Shown in pieces: positions 54,110-62,936 of a stretch of DNA of 64,000 nt. Source of the stretch: Dictyobacter kobayashii (GTDB lineage: Bacteria; Chloroflexota; Ktedonobacteria; Ktedonobacterales; Ktedonobacteraceae); contig NZ_BIFS01000001.1 of the NCBI RefSeq assembly GCF_003967555.1, forward strand, positions 5,146,001 through 5,210,000, read 5' to 3'. Position 1 is the first letter of the stretch; each line of letters opens with the position of its first letter. The position numbers were made by a program, and so were the translations under genes. The notes beneath the pieces are model-generated. The model searched no databases and was not told the origin of the DNA. It saw nothing but the letters and a program-made list of their open reading frames with translations.

Positions 54110-55010
54110 TGCTATTATTCAAGTTGAACATCTTACCCATGTCTATGAAGCCGCCCCGGTGCGGAAAAAGGCGCTGGATGATGTGAGTCTGCAGGTTGCG
54201 CGTGGGGATTGCGTGGCCTTGATTGGCTTTAATGGCTCGGGGAAAACGACGCTGGTGCAGCACTTTAATGGCCTGTTGCGTCCTACCTCGGGCTCGGTGG
54301 TGGTGGATGGTATTGATGTCGGGGATCACAAACTGGACCTGCGGGCATTGCGGCAACGGGTGGGCATGCTCTTCCAGTTCCCTGAGTCCCAGCTTTTTGC
54401 CCCCACAGTCTATGCGGATGTGAGTTTTGGTCCCCAGCGTATGAAATTGGGGCGGCACGAGGTGCGTGCCCGTGTGAAGGGGGCATTAGACAGTGTGGGC
54501 TTGCCGCATGAGAAATATGGTCACCGTTCTCCATTTGACCTGAGCGGCGGCCAGCGGCGTCGTGTCGCCCTGGCTGGCGTCCTGGCGATGTCGCCACACA
54601 TCTTAATTCTGGATGAGCCAACCGTGGGTCTGGATGGTGAGGGGCGCCAGGAGTTCTATACCTATTTACAGAAAGTGCGCTTAGAACAAGGCGTGACAAT
54701 TGTCCTGGTTTCACACGATATGTCAGAGGTGGCGAGCATGGCCAATTGGCTCTATGTCCTGCACCAGGGCCATCTGGTGATGCAGGGGACACCGCGCCAG
54801 GTCTTTGCCCAGAGCGAGCAGCTCCAAAACTGGGATCTGGCTGTACCTCCCTTGCATGCGCTGCTGGCCGATTTACGCCGTCAGGGGATCGCGCTCCCCA
54901 CAGACATTTTAACCGTCGATGAGGCCTTTGCTTTTTTGCAGGCGCACAGACAGAAAAGCAGCTTCCGAGTACGCAACTCGGAAGCTGAGGCAGAGCAACC
55001 TCGTCGCTAG
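54102..55010 (+). CDS. ECF transporter ATPase 2 (EcfA-like)
   Basis: A 302-residue ATPase that pairs with the preceding one in an energy-coupling factor importer. Walker A G-F-N-G-S-G-K-T-T near residue 41, Q-loop F-Q-F-P-E-S-Q near 92, signature L-S-G-G-Q-R-R-R near 150, Walker B L-I-L-D-E-P-T-V-G-L-D near 170 and switch V-S-H-D near 205. The F-P-E-S-Q in the Q-loop is typical of the second ATPase (EcfA'), against F-Q-N-P-D-N-Q in the first. The ATG at 54102 overlaps the upstream stop. The C-terminal tail is Gln/Arg/Ser-rich. Confidence 0.9.
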   Translation: MHDAIIQVEHLTHVYEAAPVRKKALDDVSLQVARGDCVALIGFNGSGKTTLVQHFNGLLRPTSGSVVVDGIDVGDHKLDLRALRQRVGMLFQFPESQLFAPTVYADVSFGPQRMKLGRHEVRARVKGALDSVGLPHEKYGHRSPFDLSGGQRRRVALAGVLAMSPHILILDEPTVGLDGEGRQEFYTYLQKVRLEQGVTIVLVSHDMSEVASMANWLYVLHQGHLVMQGTPRQVFAQSEQLQNWDLAVPPLHALLADLRRQGIALPTDILTVDEAFAFLQAHRQKSSFRVRNSEAEAEQPRR

Positions 55011-55285
55011 AGTCGGTTGACCTGAATATGATTGCTGCTCGTTCTCTGCTTTTCCCTGCGCTGGCAAGCCGCATGACAGTGCGAACGAACTGGAACGCAC
55101 CAGTCATACTAGCAAACGATCGCAGGCCGCATTCGTTGAGCAGACAATTGCATCGTTCGAATATTCGAACATTTGTATTATACAACATCACAACAGGTGT
55201 ATGCTTTCAGGACGTACTCAGTACAGATTATCACTGCTGCTGTTTTTTATTTTTTTGCGTTAACATGATGAAAGAGGAGATACGC

Positions 55286-56074
55286 ATGCGGCCGATACGC
55301 GGTGTTTTGTTAGATATCGATGGTGTGTTGCATGTAAGTATGCAGCCGCTGCCAGGCGCTGTTGAGGCGCTATCCTGGCTTGAGCGACAGGGTTATGCTA
55401 CCTATTTTGTAAGCAATACCACGACGATGGCGCGCGCTACCCTGGCCAGGCGTTTGCAACAGATCGGCCTCCCGGTTGCTGAGCAGCGCATCATCACGGC
55501 TCCGGTGGCGGCTGCCCAGTATATTCGCCAGCATTTCTCTGGTAAGCGTTGCTGGCTATTAACCAAAGGCGACACTGCCATGGATTTCACGGGCATCAAT
55601 CTGGTGAAGCAGGATCAGCAGGCTGATGTGGTAGTGATCGGTGGGGCGGAAGAGCTTTTGACCTACCAGGCGATGAATCAGGCCTTTCGAAGTTTGATGG
55701 CGGGCGCGACCCTGCTGGCCCTGCATAAGAATCTCTACTGGAAAACCCAGGATGGACTGCAATTGGATAGTGGCCCCTTTGTGCGGGCACTGGAGATTGC
55801 CAGTGGCAAGGAGGCAATTGTGCTTGGGAAGCCGACGGCGGCCTTTTTTGAGCAGGCGTTGCGTGCCATCGGTTGTGAGGCCAGCGCGACCATCATGGTT
55901 GGTGATGATATTGAAAATGACGTTGGAGGAGCTCAGAAGGCGGGCCTGCGCGGCATTCTTGTTTGTACTGGAAAACACAAAGCCGACTCTCTATTGCTTG
56001 CGCACGTTCAACCAGAGGCGATCTTGCCAGCGTTGGCAGATCTTCCACAGTGGCTCCAGCATCAAGGGTCGTAG
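55286..56074 (+). CDS. HAD-superfamily phosphatase (NagD/LHPP-like)
   Basis: A 262-residue HAD phosphatase of the class II cap type (NagD, HDHD2/LHPP group). Motif I D-I-D-G-V-L (residues 10-15) supplies nucleophile and acid Asp; motif II is V-S-N-T-T; the Lys of motif III lies in V-L-G-K-P; motif IV is G-D-D-I-E-N-D-V-G-G-A-Q-K-A-G. It hydrolyses a small phosphate ester; substrate unknown. GAGGAG six bases before ATG 55286 supports the start, and the longer frame from 55028 is rejected. It lies between the ECF ATPases and the T protein, perhaps by chance. Confidence 0.88.
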   Translation: MRPIRGVLLDIDGVLHVSMQPLPGAVEALSWLERQGYATYFVSNTTTMARATLARRLQQIGLPVAEQRIITAPVAAAQYIRQHFSGKRCWLLTKGDTAMDFTGINLVKQDQQADVVVIGGAEELLTYQAMNQAFRSLMAGATLLALHKNLYWKTQDGLQLDSGPFVRALEIASGKEAIVLGKPTAAFFEQALRAIGCEASATIMVGDDIENDVGGAQKAGLRGILVCTGKHKADSLLLAHVQPEAILPALADLPQWLQHQGS

Positions 56075-56102
56075 TGCCTATCTGTCGCACACACTACTCG
56101 AC

Positions 56103-56456
56103 TCAGATGATGGGGATGCCGGACGTATTTCCTCGGTTTGGTGATCCATGCAGAAAAAACGCGAAACGATGAAAGAGGCGCTCACCCAATGGTTTACGGG
56201 GAGTCGTCCCTGCCACCGGTGGCATATCCATATTCCAGACCTGCTCGTGCAGGGTGATAAGCTCTTTCACCTGTTTCTGTATCTGCTCTGGCAATAACTC
56301 TGAAACCAGCGTCAGCGTGACTACGGTTGCCGCATCAAGTTCAATCCGTTTCAATGTAATATCCGTGGCCGCTGCCAGGTCCTGTTCCAGGTATGCCTTA
56401 GTTTCATCCAACTGCTGGCTAATGCGCCCTACCTGTTGTGATTGTGTCTCTACCAT
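56103..56456 (-). CDS. Unknown 117-residue coiled-coil-like protein
   Basis: Mostly helical: Q-S-Q-Q-V-G-R-I-S-Q-Q-L-D-E-T-K-A-Y-L-E-Q-D near the start and L-L-P-E-Q-I-Q-K-Q-V-K-E-L near residue 55 show heptad-like patterns. The last 35 residues are basic and less regular. No family recognised. GAGGAGGAGC lies just upstream of the ATG, a strong ribosome site, which is the main reason to accept it. It converges on the HAD gene, ending 28 bases from it. Confidence 0.5.
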   Translation of the reverse strand: MVETQSQQVGRISQQLDETKAYLEQDLAAATDITLKRIELDAATVVTLTLVSELLPEQIQKQVKELITLHEQVWNMDMPPVAGTTPRKPLGERLFHRFAFFLHGSPNRGNTSGIPII

Positions 56457-56649
56457 AACAAAAGCTCCTCCTCTATCTCAATATATCTAGCGCACCCATA
56501 TACAGTATACGTTTTAACGGCTCAAATCGATAGTGGCAGGCATAAAAAGTAGTGAGTTCGCACACAAACTCCACTATCTACAAACCCGGGTGCTCGCCTG
56601 CAATGATATACTGACTTATACCGACGATGAATTAGACACGTGAGCTTGC

Positions 56650-57200
56650 CCTTGGCGGGAATGGTGGGCTGTGGCTCAAACGTTTTCTGATATCTCGCCC
56701 ATAAAGCGGGGATACAAGGGGCGGTGAGCCCCTTGGCGGGAATGGTGGGCTGTGGCTCAAACGTTTTCTGATATCTCGCCCATAAAGCGGGGATACAAGG
56801 GGCGGTGAGCCCCTTGGCGGGGATGGTGGGCTGTGGCTCAAACATTTTCTGACCACTTGCCCATAAAGCGGGGATACAAGGGGCGGTGAGCCCTTGGCGG
56901 GGATGGTGGGCTGTGGCTCAAACGTTTTCCGATATCTTGCCCATAAAGCGGGGATACAAGGGGAGGTGAGCCCTTGGCGGGAATGGTGGGCTGTGGCTCA
57001 AACGTTTTCCGATATCTCGCCCATAAAGCGGGGATGCAAGGGGCGGTGAGCCCCTTGGCGGGGATGGTGGGCTGTGGCTCAAACGTTTTCCGATATCTCG
57101 CCCATAAAGCGGGGATGCAAGGGGCGCCGAGCCCTTGACTGGGGGTTTGGGGCTGTGCCCCAACCTCTTCCTTCCCCCCGTCGTGGCGCCGCTTGCGGCG
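56650..57200. repeat. Tandem hairpin repeat array B (six units of 80-81 bases)
   Basis: The phrase CCCATAAAGCGGGGATACAA recurs at about 56698, 56779, 56860, 56940, 57020 and 57101. Each unit has CAAGGGGC and GCCCCTTG arms around GGTGA (a hairpin) and the phrase GGCTGTGGCTCAAACGTTTT. Changes are few, so expansion is recent or homogenised. The array ends in the same module as array A (CTTGACTGGGGG, TTTGGGGCTGTGCCCC, pyrimidine tract, GCCGC/GCGGC hairpin at about 57187-57200). It lies just upstream of the EcfT gene and splits it from the rest of the ECF genes. Confidence 0.88.
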
Positions 57201-57244
57201 GCCCCACAGAACACACATAATGTGCTATAGATCAGGTTGTTCTT

Positions 57245-58276
57245 ATGCTAAAAAATATTTCTCTCGGGATCTTTTATCCTGGTAACAGCGTGCTACATCG
57301 CATGCAGGCACGCACCAAACTACTCATCATCGTCTGGTTGGTGGGTACTTTATTGATCGCCAACCACCGACAATGGCATTTTGCTTCCTATATCGTAACT
57401 ATGCTGCTAGTGCTTGGTGGGATGGCCTTGTCGGGCCTATCGCTACGAGACTTTGGGCGGCGCCTCTGGTTTCTGGCGCTAGTCGTTTTTTTTAGCCTCT
57501 TCCTGTCGGTCTTTGGCAGTGTTGGTGATAGCCCTGTGATCTGGCAGCTAGGGCCATGGCTGCCCACTTATGCTGCGTTGAGCCGTGACCTGTTATGGCT
57601 GGGAGGTATTTCCCTGCTTGCATTTATATTGAGCTGGCTACCACCGCTGCGTAACTGGTGTCAGCGCCATTTCTGGCTGCGCTTTATACGCAACCTGTTG
57701 CTGCTAACTCTCCTGGCGATCCCCTTCTTTTTCTGGCTAACCAGTGGTTTTGCAGCCAACCACCTGATGACTATCGGCCCACTTGTTATTACGCAGCAAG
57801 GAGTGTGGTTGTCGCTCGTGACCTTTGTTGTCTTCTGTGTCCTCTTTATCTCATCTATGTTGCTCACGATGACCACCCCACCCATTGCACTCATCGAAGG
57901 TCTGACCCTGCTACTCTCGCCACTGCGCCGTCTGAAATTGCCCGTTGATGATTTTGCCCTCATGCTCTTGCTGGCCTTGCGTTTTATCCCTACCTTGATT
58001 GAAGAAGCTGACCAATTGCTGAAAGCCCAGGCGGCCCGTGGAGCCGATATTGTCCACGGCACCGGCAGAGAACGCTTCCAGAGTCTGGCCATGTTTTTCG
58101 TCCCACTGGTACAAGGTACCTTGCGGCGTGCCTCTGAACTTGCCACAGCCCTTGATGCCCGTGGCTACCGAGGTGATGGTCCACGGACCCTGCTGTACGA
58201 ACAACCTCTCGGCCGTCTCGATTATCTGGCCCTTGGGCTCGTTATCCTCGTTACGACTATTCCTCTATTCCTCTAG
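57245..58276 (+). CDS. ECF transporter transmembrane protein EcfT
   Basis: A 343-residue T component. The N-terminal start M-L-K-N-I-S-L-G-I-F-Y-P-G-N-S-V-L-H-R-M and L-H-x-x-x-x-R-T-K-L pattern is typical, helices follow, and the two Ala-Arg-Gly coupling motifs that touch the ATPases are visible: A-Q-A-A-R-G-A-D near residue 262 and A-L-D-A-R-G-Y-R near 303. It completes the importer whose ATPases lie 2.2-4 kb upstream; intervening repeats and genes look like later insertions. Longer than the usual 260 residues owing to additional central helices (about residues 110-170). Confidence 0.88.
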   Translation: MLKNISLGIFYPGNSVLHRMQARTKLLIIVWLVGTLLIANHRQWHFASYIVTMLLVLGGMALSGLSLRDFGRRLWFLALVVFFSLFLSVFGSVGDSPVIWQLGPWLPTYAALSRDLLWLGGISLLAFILSWLPPLRNWCQRHFWLRFIRNLLLLTLLAIPFFFWLTSGFAANHLMTIGPLVITQQGVWLSLVTFVVFCVLFISSMLLTMTTPPIALIEGLTLLLSPLRRLKLPVDDFALMLLLALRFIPTLIEEADQLLKAQAARGADIVHGTGRERFQSLAMFFVPLVQGTLRRASELATALDARGYRGDGPRTLLYEQPLGRLDYLALGLVILVTTIPLFL

Positions 58277-58295
58277 TTGCGTGGAAGTTATGTGG

Positions 58296-59207
58296 TTAGC
58301 GGTCCTCTTCGACGATTTGTGCTGTTAACGTCTCTAGCAAGAGGCGAACAGCGCGGCTCAGATAAGCTTGACTGCGGTGGATCACCATCACAGGTACATT
58401 GGTTGTCAGGCCTGCCACTGGAAGTACGCGTACTGTCCCGATTCGGAGCTCTTCTTCAACGCTGCTGGCAGGCACGAGCCCGATGCCAAAATCGGCCTCG
58501 ATCAAGCGTTTTTGGGCGGTCAAACTGTCTATGACGATGCGCTCTGCTGTATCCAGCTCATAGCGCTGCAACTGTTGTTGAAGCAGGCGAGCAAATGGCT
58601 CACCAGATGATCCAACATTGAGTGGAAAAGTTACCCATGGGATGCCAAACAGCGCTGCGGGCTCCGTTGGCTCATCCGCGAAAAAGCGCGACTGCATGGC
58701 ACAGATGACCAGCAGGGGCTCGTTAATGACAGGCAGCGATTGGATATCGGGTCGTGGATCGGCGAAGTACCTCAGGCCTAAATGTGCCTGGCCTTGTTGG
58801 ACAAGCGTGCTTACTTCGTCACTGCGTGCGGTATGCAGCCTTAGATGAATCTGGGGATACGTTTTGTGGAATGCTTGCAAGTGTGTCGTTAGCCGTGTGC
58901 TGGCCAGCGTACCCACCAGCGCCAGCGTAATGTCGCCCTTCTCTTCTTTTTCGAGCGCATGTATAGCGGCTCTTCCATCCTCGATGGCGGCCACTACCTG
59001 CTGTGCATGTGGCAGAAATGCACGGCCAGCCTCCGTCAGGCGAATGCCGGATGAGAGGCGCTCAAATAAAAGAACCTCCAACTCGCGTTCTAGCAGCTCA
59101 ATACGTCGGCTGACAGCTGGCTGTGACAGATGCAATAACTCAGCCGCTCGGGTGAAGCCACCAACCTGATTGATTGTAATGAATGCTTCAATTTCACTCA
59201 GTTCCAT
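58296..59207 (-). CDS. LysR family transcriptional regulator
   Basis: A regulator of about 303 residues. The DNA-binding domain is M-E-L-S-E-I-E-A-F-I-T-I-N-Q-V-G-G-F-T-R-A-A-E-L with S-Q-P-A-V-S-R-R-I-E as recognition helix; the effector domain starts with L-A-L-V-G-T-L-A-S-T and has H-L-G-L-R-Y-F. It is divergent from a small monooxygenase-domain gene, the classical LysR layout, and probably controls it through sites in 59208-59333 (a CTATTAGACATATGAATAG element with partial dyad near 59246). I choose ATG 59207; two further in-frame starts lie upstream to 59231. Confidence 0.85.
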   Translation of the reverse strand: MELSEIEAFITINQVGGFTRAAELLHLSQPAVSRRIELLERELEVLLFERLSSGIRLTEAGRAFLPHAQQVVAAIEDGRAAIHALEKEEKGDITLALVGTLASTRLTTHLQAFHKTYPQIHLRLHTARSDEVSTLVQQGQAHLGLRYFADPRPDIQSLPVINEPLLVICAMQSRFFADEPTEPAALFGIPWVTFPLNVGSSGEPFARLLQQQLQRYELDTAERIVIDSLTAQKRLIEADFGIGLVPASSVEEELRIGTVRVLPVAGLTTNVPVMVIHRSQAYLSRAVRLLLETLTAQIVEEDR

Positions 59208-59333
59208 AGCCATCAGTATAACTGATGACAAGCATAAAAGCTATCTATTAGACATATGAATAGTGCGCCCGTATACTGGCTTTATTGCCCAATAAACATA
59301 TAAATGGGAACAGATCAGAAAGGACATGTTGTT

Positions 59334-59678
59334 ATGATTGCAGTAATATTTGAAGTGTCGCCGAAGGAAGAGCGCAAGCAAGAATATCTCGACATCGCCG
59401 CTCAACTGCGTCCAATGCTCGATGAAATCGACGGCTTCATCTCCATCGAGCGCTTTGAAAGCCTCACCACTCCTGGCAAAATCCTTTCACTCTCATTCTG
59501 GAACGATGAGAAAGCCATCGAGACCTGGAGGCAAATCGAGCAGCATCGAGCCGCCCAAACCGCTGGGCGAGATACCATTTTCAACGACTACCGCCTCAGA
59601 ATTGCCGGCGTCATACGTGACTATGGCATGTTTGATCGTGACCAGGCCCCCCTCGACAGCCAGAACTTTCACCACTAG
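59334..59678 (+). CDS. Antibiotic biosynthesis monooxygenase (ABM) domain protein
   Basis: A 114-residue dimeric alpha-beta barrel protein: I-A-V-I-F-E-V-S-P-K as first strand, R-P-M-L-D-E-I-D-G-F-I-S-I-E-R-F-E-S in the centre, and L-S-L-S-F-W-N-D-E-K-A-I-E-T-W as the conserved W-x-x-x-x-A-x-x-x-W region. Relatives oxidise quinols or degrade haem; no haem-ligand signature is clear. ATG 59334 has AAAGGA nine bases upstream. It is probably controlled by the divergent LysR gene. Confidence 0.8.
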   Translation: MIAVIFEVSPKEERKQEYLDIAAQLRPMLDEIDGFISIERFESLTTPGKILSLSFWNDEKAIETWRQIEQHRAAQTAGRDTIFNDYRLRIAGVIRDYGMFDRDQAPLDSQNFHH

Positions 59679-59681
59679 GCG

Positions 59682-59762
59682 CTCATAGAGAACAGTTCAT
59701 GCCTCTGTATAATGCTCTAAATCTGGAGCGCTGGCCTGGGAATGTGAACTGTTCTCTATGAG
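59682..59762. repeat. Inverted repeat with 18-base perfect arms
   Basis: CTCATAGAGAACAGTTCA (59682-59699) and its exact complement (59745-59762) enclose 45 bases between two convergent genes; the right arm covers the stop of the CPBP gene. It could act as a bidirectional terminator or be a small palindromic element. Confidence 0.7.
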
Positions 59763-60445
59763 ATGTGAAAAAGGACGGAGGAAAGAAAATCGTTAAGACT
59801 ATGCGTGATAATACTGCTCCAGAGTGATTTAGAGTAGTAAAAAATGATGGCGAAAATACTTCCAAGCACAAAAATGGAGATCACATTCGACCATGTCAGT
59901 GTGTGTAGCAAAATCCAGCCTGGCAAATGGATGCCCAGAAACAACAGAGACGAAAGAAGATTCGAGAGCCAGAAAGGAAACTTCTCCTGGAGCTTCTGTA
60001 AAATAAAGCCTCTGAAAGGAATTTCTTCAAAAAATCCGATCAGGATTGAGGTGTTGAGGACACCATTCCATGTGACGTATTGTATACTGGGATGTGGTGG
60101 CCCAAAACGTAGCAGCATCCCTAAAAAATTCAGCACAGAAAGCGCAAGGCCTATAAGCATGCCCCTTTTCCAATATTGATTGAGTTTCAAATACGCTATA
60201 GGATCGACATGATCAATATAGCGCAAGTAAAGAAACACCGGGATCACCCAGAGCAGCAATCTCGTAACGAGATTGGCGAGCGCATATACCAACGTTGTCG
60301 TGCCTAACTCTTGCATATGCGGATAGATCAAATACACCCATCCAATCCAGAAACCATAAAAGAGGATAAGATAGATGATGAAAGGAGAAAAAAGGTACTT
60401 TGTCTTCACCTTCTCCTCAGAAAGGGATCTTGCTTTTATATCCAT
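59756..60445 (-). CDS. CPBP family intramembrane metalloprotease
   Basis: A 229-residue protein with about seven helices. Motif 1 is G-F-F-E-E-I-P-F-R-G-F-I-L (Glu-Glu and Arg), motif 2 is L-F-L-G-I-H-L-P-G-W, and H-S-L-N-D near the C-terminus is motif 3. It lacks any soluble domain. ATG 60445 has GGAG nine bases upstream. It is shorter than the other two CPBP proteins here and not closely similar, so it is not a recent duplicate. Role unknown. Confidence 0.8.
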   Translation of the reverse strand: MDIKARSLSEEKVKTKYLFSPFIIYLILFYGFWIGWVYLIYPHMQELGTTTLVYALANLVTRLLLWVIPVFLYLRYIDHVDPIAYLKLNQYWKRGMLIGLALSVLNFLGMLLRFGPPHPSIQYVTWNGVLNTSILIGFFEEIPFRGFILQKLQEKFPFWLSNLLSSLLFLGIHLPGWILLHTLTWSNVISIFVLGSIFAIIFYYSKSLWSSIITHSLNDFLSSVLFHIS

Positions 60446-61059
60446 GTGTCTCTGCTCCACAATTCTTGAGCCGCTTGTAAAGTGCTCTATCCTCTTCTTA
60501 CTCTTTAATCATCGATACTGTCAACAAAATCACGATTGATGAGAACGAAGTCCTAAATTACGCATCCCCGCTCACCGTCATGAGTGGCGCTTGCCTCTCT
60601 ATGTGGATATGGGCATGCCAGACCTCGCAAAGCCTCTCCCCTCTACTGACGCCGCAGACAGCCAGTAGATAACCCCAAAACACAAAACACATGTCATATT
60701 CATGACATGTGTTTTTCTTAACCCTTAAACTTCGATTCAGGTAGATCTCCACAAAATCTTAACGCATTATCAACTACATCTTATTCGTGATCCAGTATGA
60801 TCATCTATGGGGAAATGTCGTTACCAGGATGAGGCTTGGGGGAGCTAATAATCCGTGTGTAACTTTACGGGCATGGTACCGCGTCTGTTCAGTGGAAACT
60901 AACGCCTGTGGACAGATCTGCTTGTTTGGTGCATAGGCACGGATCTGGATGAAACAGGAATGGGGACATCTACAGCATAGTCTGTTGGGCAACCGTCTTG
61001 CTGTAAGATCGTTCCACGAACAATTTGTATGCTACCTGAAACATTTCGGGGGGAATGTT
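60446..61059. other. Long intergenic region
   Basis: No gene is supported. It contains the hairpin at 60687-60717 and, near 61030-61059, the likely promoter of the attenuator leader. Base composition is mixed. Confidence 0.35.
60687..60717. terminator. Hairpin with A and T flanks
   Basis: ACACATGTCAT and ATGACATGTGT form a perfect 11-base-pair stem with a four-base loop, preceded by AAAA and followed by TTTTT, so it could terminate on either strand. No adjacent gene clearly needs it on the plus strand; a short unannotated transcript is possible. Confidence 0.6.
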
Positions 61060-61178
61060 TTATTGTGAGCATCCGCGAGTCGCAGAGTCCCTTGGACCTC
61101 TTTCGTTCCTTCGTGGGGTCCTTGCTCTCTGGGGAACAATAAAGGAGGAGTCAATATGATTCCTCCTTATTGTTTTTT
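61060..61178 (+). promoter_or_regulatory. Attenuator/riboswitch-like leader, unknown ligand
   Basis: TTATTGT (61060-61066) pairs with ACAATAA (61136-61142), closing nested helices CAGAG/CTCTG (61083-61087, 61127-61131) and GGACC/GGTCC (61094-61098, 61117-61121). The 3' strand of the closing helix is also the 5' arm of a strong terminator: AACAATAA then GGAGGA pairs with TCCTCC then TTATTGTT, followed by TTTTTT. The two structures exclude each other, as in riboswitches or attenuators. I cannot match it to a known class. It lies 160 bases before the YCF48-type lipoprotein gene. Confidence 0.55.
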
Positions 61179-61337
61179 GTAGGGCCATATTCTCCTTTAA
61201 AATAACTACTCCATAGACAATATTAATTATTTCGTGTCTTCAAGACACTTGAAGTGCAACAAACTGGAGGGGCAAAACGTTTCTTAAGGTACAGGCTATA
61301 GATAAGGCTCTCCAAATAAAAATAAAGGAACAAGATA

Positions 61338-62666
61338 ATGTTGCACTTCTTACGGATGTTGCGCCGGGATACCCATTACTATCGGCCCGTCTCTTATTGT
61401 TTGTTGTCGATTTTCTGTGTGATACTCTTCCTCTTTACAAGTTGTGGTGCGAACGGGGATAAAACGAGCACGGGCCCGCAAGAGAGCGTGCAACCAGCCC
61501 CACCCTTGAAAGGTGTGCTTGGTTCCGTGCACATGTTCACGACCACGAGTGGTTGGGCGGTAAGCCAGAGTGTGCCTGGATCGGGTAGTTATAGTATTTT
61601 ACGTACCAGCGATGGCGGAGCCCACTGGCGGGTAATGTTAAACTGTCTGTCAACTCAGGCGGCGGGCAAAGCTTTTGTGGTCCCTTGTGTTACTGACTTC
61701 CATTCAGCGACTGTCGCGACCGTGCTGGCGCCTCTGTATGATCAGAAGACGCGAGTCTCCAGTTCGCGTATTTATCATACCAGCAATGGTGGCTTGATCT
61801 GGCAGAGCTCGGTCGTCGATGCGCGTTATCTGGAGACGCCCCCGGTTTTTGTAGATGCAGATCACGGCTGGTTTCTGGCGACCGACCATTTTCCGGGTCT
61901 CGATCCTGGTAGCTCTTATATCGGTGGTCGGATCGCGCTCTATCGCACCTCTGATGGTGGTCTGAGCTGGCAGCGTGTTGTCAGTGGTCCGTCAACCTCG
62001 CAGTTGCCCACGACCAGCGATGATGCCTACGGGGTGGCGCCGCTGGCCGCCAATGCCCGCTTACAATTTACTTCACCGCAGACAGGCTGGCTGACTGGCA
62101 CCACCTATCATGGCACGAGCAGTCAGGGCTGGTTGTATACTACCCATGACGCTGGTAATAGCTGGCACCTGTTCACCCTTCCCAATCAAAGTGCCGCAAC
62201 CTCTCTAAGTCAACCGCTTTTCTTTACCGCTCAGACCGGTCTGCTACTAGCCTCGACCACTGGCCCCGGACCCGCCTTTGCGCCAACCGCTCGGCCTTAT
62301 ATCACCCACGATGGTGGAAAGAGCTGGCAACCGAGCGGTGTGAGCACGAAATTTCAACTCATGACTAATAATTTTGTGGATCTGCAGCATGCCTGGACCC
62401 AGGAGGCTAATACCAGCGATCGCTTGTTTTATACGACCGCTGATGGTGGTCGGAACTGGCTTAAGCATGCTTTCCCAAGCCACTTCAATCGCTATAGCTC
62501 TCTTGATTTTGTGACGGCTGATGTTGGCTGGGTAATTGCTATGAATATCAATCATCCACCTTTGCCTGAGCCTGGAGGCGGTTTGCGAAAGGGCGATGTC
62601 AGCGTGCTTTTACAGACTAAAGATGGTGGTCAGAGCTGGCACGAAGTAGCGCGCATGCAGCTCTAA
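61338..62666 (+). CDS. YCF48/BNR-type beta-propeller lipoprotein
   Basis: A 442-residue exported protein. A basic start, a hydrophobic helix and the lipobox-like L-F-T-S-C (Cys near residue 36) indicate a lipoprotein. The mature part has repeated propeller blades with the photosystem-assembly YCF48/sortilin-like signature: S-D-G-G-A-H-W near residue 92, S-N-G-G-L-I-W, S-D-G-G-L-S-W, H-D-A-G-N-S-W, H-D-G-G-K-S-W, A-D-G-G-R-N-W and K-D-G-G-Q-S-W. Such proteins bind partners at the surface; Chloroflexota have many. The ATG is preceded by AAAGGAAC. Possible control by the leader at 61060-61178. Confidence 0.82.
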   Translation: MLHFLRMLRRDTHYYRPVSYCLLSIFCVILFLFTSCGANGDKTSTGPQESVQPAPPLKGVLGSVHMFTTTSGWAVSQSVPGSGSYSILRTSDGGAHWRVMLNCLSTQAAGKAFVVPCVTDFHSATVATVLAPLYDQKTRVSSSRIYHTSNGGLIWQSSVVDARYLETPPVFVDADHGWFLATDHFPGLDPGSSYIGGRIALYRTSDGGLSWQRVVSGPSTSQLPTTSDDAYGVAPLAANARLQFTSPQTGWLTGTTYHGTSSQGWLYTTHDAGNSWHLFTLPNQSAATSLSQPLFFTAQTGLLLASTTGPGPAFAPTARPYITHDGGKSWQPSGVSTKFQLMTNNFVDLQHAWTQEANTSDRLFYTTADGGRNWLKHAFPSHFNRYSSLDFVTADVGWVIAMNINHPPLPEPGGGLRKGDVSVLLQTKDGGQSWHEVARMQL

Positions 62667-62748
62667 GCCTGCTGGCGGCCCGCCTCGCGGATATATCACA
62701 ATTTCCTATATTCGTGGGCGGTCGTCAGAAAATACCTATATTCGTTTT

Positions 62749-62764
62749 AATTGGAATTCCAATT
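62749..62764. repeat. Perfect 16-base palindrome upstream of the GT39 gene
   Basis: AATTGGAATTCCAATT in AT-rich intergenic DNA (62667-62936), 170 bases before the glycosyltransferase start. Possibly a regulator site. CTATATTCGT occurs twice just upstream. Confidence 0.45.
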
Positions 62765-62936
62765 ATTTTAAAGTTTATTTACATTTGCCTGTCCCTTTGT
62801 TGAGAATTCTCCTCTATACTTATGTTCATAAAGGAATTCGCACCTGCTTAGATGCATGCTGCATAAAATTTGATAACTCTTTTCCTGAAGAGTATAAAAT
62901 GCGAAGAGAACTCCCAATTAAGGAGATAGATAGGCC

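Noticed and set aside
54283..55191. 302-codon open frame opposite the second ECF ATPase
   Set aside because: Antisense shadow of conserved Walker and signature motifs.
50564..57200. CRISPR arrays
   Set aside because: In all three arrays the whole unit repeats; there are no unique spacers between constant repeats, and no cas genes are seen.
56838..57218. Proteins encoded across array B
   Set aside because: Same reasons as for array A; hairpin repeat DNA.
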